In this document: piece by piece, positions 60,970 through 64,000 of the stretch
How positions within the stretch are numbered: the first letter of the stretch is position 1
Layout of the letters: each line of letters begins with the position of its first letter
Source of the DNA: Pseudomonadales bacterium
GTDB lineage: Bacteria; Pseudomonadota; Gammaproteobacteria; Pseudomonadales; Pseudohongiellaceae
NCBI GenBank assembly: GCA_024234395.1
Contig: JACKOH010000001.1
Span: 186,001 to 250,000 of the forward strand
Length of the DNA: 64,000 bases
Direction of reading: 5' to 3'
Notes under the pieces: model-generated
The model's input: the letters and a program-made list of their open reading frames with translations, nothing else
Databases searched by the model: none
Told to the model about the DNA's origin: nothing
Program-made: the position numbers and the translations under genes

Positions 60970-62145
60970 TCAGTTGACACGGGTAGCCTCAAGTCGATCA
61001 CCGTCAAGTAGATGCCTTAACTCCCGGTTGGGCCCCACTACGATTTCAATATCGCCGTCAATCTCGGTGGTCAATTCCTGATACTGGTCATCGGAAAGTC
61101 CCACTTCCACCTGTGTTTTACGGGCAACTCCGTTGTCATTAACAAACAGGAAGTGTTCGCTGCGCAGCTCCGAGCGGTCTTCCTCGAACAGGATCGCCTC
61201 GATGGGGACAGCGGTCACTTCCCGGTCCTGGCGGGTAAAAATTTCCGCGCGACAGGACATGCCGGGGCGTAATATCACATCTCCGGAATCGGTAATGTCT
61301 ATCTTGACCGTGAACGTAAGCCCCTGCCGTCCGGCTTCCACTTTTGCCGTATTGGCAATATAGCGGACAACTCCCTGCATGGGTTGATCGGGATAGGCAA
61401 TGGCGACAATTTCCGTACGTTGCCCTACGGCGATAGTAGCGACATCCGCCTCGTCAACCAGCACCTCCACGTAAATACTGTCAGGATTGGCGATGGTCAT
61501 CAGTGATGACCCCGGGATATTGGTTGAACTGGCAATTGCCGTTTCACCCACCTTGATATCCAGGCTGGTGACCACTCCGTCAAGCGGTGACACGATCTTG
61601 GTCTTGCTCAGCTGGTCAGTAATCTGGTCGAGCTGTGCCTGTGCCTGCAACAGGCGTTCCTGGGCAGACTTAAGATCGATTTCGGCCAGTGCCAGCTGGT
61701 TTGCCAGGGTATCGTATTCCTCGTCACCCACCATGTTGCGCTCGTAGAGGCTGCGGGTTCGTTCAAACTGCCTGCGCAGGTTTTCGATTCTCAGGTCCTG
61801 GCGTTCAATGTCGATGGAATTCAGGCGAACAGCAGCTTCACCCTGTTCGAGGCCGGCCAGCAGATTACGGTCATCCACCTGTAGAACCAGCTGCCCTCGT
61901 CTGACCCTGTCACCTTCCTCCACAAGCAGTTCGGAAACTTTTCCGATGATTTCCGAACTCAGCAGAACTTCCTCGTCGTGAGCCAGAAAGCCGGAAGCGA
62001 GGATGGACGGACTTATCACCCGTTTACTTAGGGTAGCCACTTCTACTTCTTTTGGGTTGCTGCCAAACAGGGCGCGATTAATGAACGGCAGGCCGAAAAC
62101 GGCGGCTGTGATGAGGATGACCAGTAGTAGTTTTCTGGTGTTCAT
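60970..62145 (-). CDS. Periplasmic adaptor (HlyD/MacA family)
   Basis: Start at ATG 62145 (MNTRKLLLVILITAAVFGLP), 391 aa. One N-terminal anchor helix is followed by a lipoyl/biotinyl half-motif (SSEIIGKVSELLVEEGDRV), a coiled-coil hairpin (about 95-175, with RQLERTRSLYERN) and the second half-motif TKIVSPLDGVVTSLDIKVGE. It bridges the inner-membrane ABC permease to an outer-membrane channel, as MacA does with TolC. No outer-membrane factor lies in the window. First gene of the three-gene efflux operon. Confidence 0.92.
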   Translation of the reverse strand: MNTRKLLLVILITAAVFGLPFINRALFGSNPKEVEVATLSKRVISPSILASGFLAHDEEVLLSSEIIGKVSELLVEEGDRVRRGQLVLQVDDRNLLAGLEQGEAAVRLNSIDIERQDLRIENLRRQFERTRSLYERNMVGDEEYDTLANQLALAEIDLKSAQERLLQAQAQLDQITDQLSKTKIVSPLDGVVTSLDIKVGETAIASSTNIPGSSLMTIANPDSIYVEVLVDEADVATIAVGQRTEIVAIAYPDQPMQGVVRYIANTAKVEAGRQGLTFTVKIDITDSGDVILRPGMSCRAEIFTRQDREVTAVPIEAILFEEDRSELRSEHFLFVNDNGVARKTQVEVGLSDDQYQELTTEIDGDIEIVVGPNRELRHLLDGDRLEATRVN

Positions 62146-62241
62146 CCCGGCTTTACTCTCCTCTCGGTGCATTACCATTGCTCAGCAACGGCGTTCAGGC
62201 TGGAATAGAAAGCCTGGATAAAGAAAATAACATACGCCACA

Positions 62242-62991
62242 TCAGGTGAGCGCAAAATACGTCCAAACCCCGAAAATCAGCAGATAGGGTGCAAAAACTA
62301 CCGTCACAGCGCGCGGCAGGGTAATTGCCAGCCAGCTTCGGCAGGCGGCTGTCAGCAGGCATAAGCTCCACAACTGAACAAGATTGACGGCAGCCAGTAC
62401 CTGATTCAGAGACGGATTAGATGTTTGCATTCCGATGCTGTAAAAGCTGAGCGGATTCAGGTCAAAGTTACTCAACTGACCATCCGGATTGAGCAGGATT
62501 GTGGCTGCCATGGCGAGTGAAAGAAACAGATTTGGCAGGCCGGCCCACGCTACCAGTGAAAACCACTGGCGGAAACGCAGGTCGAAACCGCCTAACGCCG
62601 TAACCAGGCTTAGATAGGTGGATTGCAGCAGGTAAATTACCAGCATTGCCAGGGGGCTGCCCAGCATGCCAAGCACCGCCATACCGCGCTGTGAAAGCGC
62701 CTGCATACCCTGTCGTGCTTCTTCGAGTTCGCTGCCCTGCAAGTCGGGCACTCGGGCGAGTGTGTCGTCGATATACCAGCTGAAATCGAGAATACTGAAG
62801 TACCAGCCAGTCACCGCCATGCTGCTCAACAGAACCGCAAACAGGGGCAGGGCAAAGCTGGGATAGCTCCTGATCGATGCAAATGCCAGGGAGGGTGTGC
62901 TGATGAGGTCGATGGCAAGTGTCAGTGCCTGGGGCCGGTCCGATTGGCTGCTATGCTGTGGAGAGGAGGGGGCAGTCATGACGTGATTCAA
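62242..62991 (-). CDS. YIP1 family membrane protein
   Basis: A 249-residue protein with five membrane segments, including YPSFALPLFAVLLSSMAVTG and YLLIFGVWTYFALT at the C-terminus. ALGGFDLRFRQWFSLVAWAG is typical of the YIP1/DUF1282 membrane domain. The function is not established. Start uncertain: a TTG at 62991 gives the stated length; an ATG at 62979 is an alternative. The adaptor of the efflux system begins 97 bp downstream on the same strand, so the two may be linked. Confidence 0.8.
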   Translation of the reverse strand: MNHVMTAPSSPQHSSQSDRPQALTLAIDLISTPSLAFASIRSYPSFALPLFAVLLSSMAVTGWYFSILDFSWYIDDTLARVPDLQGSELEEARQGMQALSQRGMAVLGMLGSPLAMLVIYLLQSTYLSLVTALGGFDLRFRQWFSLVAWAGLPNLFLSLAMAATILLNPDGQLSNFDLNPLSFYSIGMQTSNPSLNQVLAAVNLVQLWSLCLLTAACRSWLAITLPRAVTVVFAPYLLIFGVWTYFALT

Positions 62992-62998
62992 CAGCCTG

Positions 62999-63313
62999 CT
63001 ATTCGGTTAATGAGTCATCCACAAAACGGGACAGCCGACGTCGAAGTATCCGGTTTTCCCGGCGTAGTTGCTCTCGCTCATCCAGCAATTCAGTAACCAG
63101 TGCGACACCGGACCAGTCCAGTTCCAGGTCCCGGTGCAGGCGCATGGCCCGTTGCATTGAGGAAAGCATCTCCAGGTCGAATGTCCATTCCGCCGGCCTT
63201 GGACCGACCGGAGAGACAATGCCGTATTCCACCAGTTCGACACAGAGACTCTCACTCACCTGCAGACGGTGACAGACATCGGTCAATGTAAAGGATACGT
63301 GGTACTCGGTCAC
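62999..63313 (-). CDS. cbpM: Chaperone modulator CbpM
   Basis: Start at GTG 63313 (VTEYHVSFTLTDVCHRL), with GGGAG 6 nt upstream and 2 bp after the cbpA stop; 104 aa, as for E. coli CbpM (101 aa). The longer frame to 63373 lies inside cbpA. The N-terminal MerR-like helix-turn-helix (LTDVCHRLQVSESLCVELVE) and the C-terminal coiled region (LLDEREQLRRENRILRRRL) match the family. It binds the J-domain of CbpA and inhibits it. The pair forms an operon. Confidence 0.88.
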   Translation of the reverse strand: MTEYHVSFTLTDVCHRLQVSESLCVELVEYGIVSPVGPRPAEWTFDLEMLSSMQRAMRLHRDLELDWSGVALVTELLDEREQLRRENRILRRRLSRFVDDSLTE

Positions 63314-63315
63314 AA

Positions 63316-64000
63316 TCAGCTCCCCAGGTTTTTTCTTGGATTGAAGTCGGCCTGGTCGGCCAGTTGTTGCCACAGTTTCCGGTCTTTCTCGCTGGACCTG
63401 TCAGGCATCACCACTTTGAGAATAACATACAGGTCACCCGGACTTTCCTTGCCTGGCAGTCCTCTGCCTTTGACCCGCAATCTGGTGCCGGTCTGGCTGT
63501 CAGGTTTGATGGTCAGACTGATCTTGCCCGTCAACGTGGGAACTGTCACCGAGGCACCCAGGGCAGCTTCCCAGGGTGAAACGGGGAGGGTCAGGTTCAG
63601 GTCATTGCCAACCACATCATAAAGCGGGTGCGGAACCAGCCGGATGCGCAGATACAGATCCCCGGCGGGACCGTCTCCAAATCCCGGGCCACCCTGGTTG
63701 CGCAGCCGGATTCGCTCGCCGTCGGTAACACCTTTGGGAATCTTGACGCGCAGAGTTTTTTTAACATCTTCCAGGCGCCCGGATTCGTCGTAATGAGGAA
63801 GTCGGTACTCGATGGTTTTCGCTTCTTCCCTGAGCGTATCCTCGAGAAATACGGGCATTTCGATTTCCACATCCCGACCACGGGTGGAATAAAAATCCTC
63901 AGACCCTGCAAAACCCCGGCTGCCACGTTTGGCACCGGCAAAGCCGGCGCCGAAGATGGTTTCGAAAAAGTCCGAAAAATCACCCTGCTGGGACGCTCCA
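63316..64000 (-). CDS. cbpA: DnaJ-family co-chaperone CbpA (5' partial)
   Basis: The frame is open past the right edge, so the N-terminal J-domain is missing. The visible part begins [19 protein letters not shown], the Gly/Phe-rich linker, then [20 protein letters not shown] and [20 protein letters not shown], the two C-terminal substrate-binding domains of CbpA/DnaJ without the zinc-finger region. The zinc-finger's absence, plus a CbpM gene directly downstream, identifies CbpA rather than DnaJ. It assists DnaK under stress. Confidence 0.92.
   Translation of the reverse strand, partial: GASQQGDFSDFFETIFGAGFAGAKRGSRGFAGSEDFYSTRGRDVEIEMPVFLEDTLREEAKTIEYRLPHYDESGRLEDVKKTLRVKIPKGVTDGERIRLRNQGGPGFGDGPAGDLYLRIRLVPHPLYDVVGNDLNLTLPVSPWEAALGASVTVPTLTGKISLTIKPDSQTGTRLRVKGRGLPGKESPGDLYVILKVVMPDRSSEKDRKLWQQLADQADFNPRKNLGS

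Overview
The window reads as a chromosomal segment of a moderately GC-rich, aerobic to facultatively anaerobic gammaproteobacterium, probably marine. This placement is inferred from gene content: an FNR-type regulator with E. coli-like cysteine spacing, MtfA, Hsp33, a CbpA/CbpM pair, FadH and FadB/FadI/FadA-type beta-oxidation enzymes, and a rhizobial-style TrpE-TrpG fusion. I see no rRNA or tRNA gene, CRISPR array, prophage or plasmid backbone.

Layout. (1) 1-3.9 kb: an acyl-CoA dehydrogenase pair, a histidine phosphatase-fold protein and a phosphotransferase. (2) 3.9-9.4 kb: a secreted unknown, an exported PI-PLC/GDPD-like protein overlapping an organophosphate antiporter, and a two-gene spermidine-synthase-like system. 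(3) 9.4-12.5 kb: a 3-hydroxyisobutyrate-type dehydrogenase and a FadH-like reductase. (4) 12.6-23.7 kb: a stress island with an FNR homologue, five universal stress proteins, cardiolipin synthase, an EEP-family hydrolase, a DksA-like zinc-finger protein, an ion channel, Hsp20 and a c'-type cytochrome. Two promoters carry FNR-like boxes at exact class II spacing, and hsp20 has a sigma-32-like promoter. (5) 24-35 kb: beta-oxidation (acyl-CoA dehydrogenases including a second heteromeric-looking pair, thiolase, FadB-like protein, alcohol dehydrogenase), then HD hydrolase, DUF2237, sulfotransferase and SGNH hydrolase. (6) 35.2-35.4 kb: a 270-bp MITE-like element. (7) 35.4-39.2 kb: DASS transporter, CoA transferase and an exported flavodoxin. 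(8) 39.2-42.5 kb: a trp leader peptide with attenuator, trpEG and hslO. (9) 42.6-50.8 kb: a second copy of the secreted unknown family, an exported amidase and a complete Liv-type ABC transporter. (10) 51-57.6 kb: arfB, a secreted unknown, alanine dehydrogenase, thiolase, a UGSC-family selenoprotein with in-frame UGA and SECIS-like hairpin, its thioredoxin-like neighbour, and mtfA. (11) 57.8-64 kb: a small membrane protein, a coiled-coil protein, a split MacAB-like efflux system, a YIP1 protein, and cbpM/cbpA running off the right edge.

The strongest unusual items are the selenoprotein, which a standard gene caller would split into two short ORFs; the trpL leader/attenuator; the hairpin-rich MITE-like element that supplies a neighbouring stop codon; and the FNR/Usp island. 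Four short tandem-repeat arrays (units of 7, 7, 8 and 9 bp) lie in or next to intergenic spaces.
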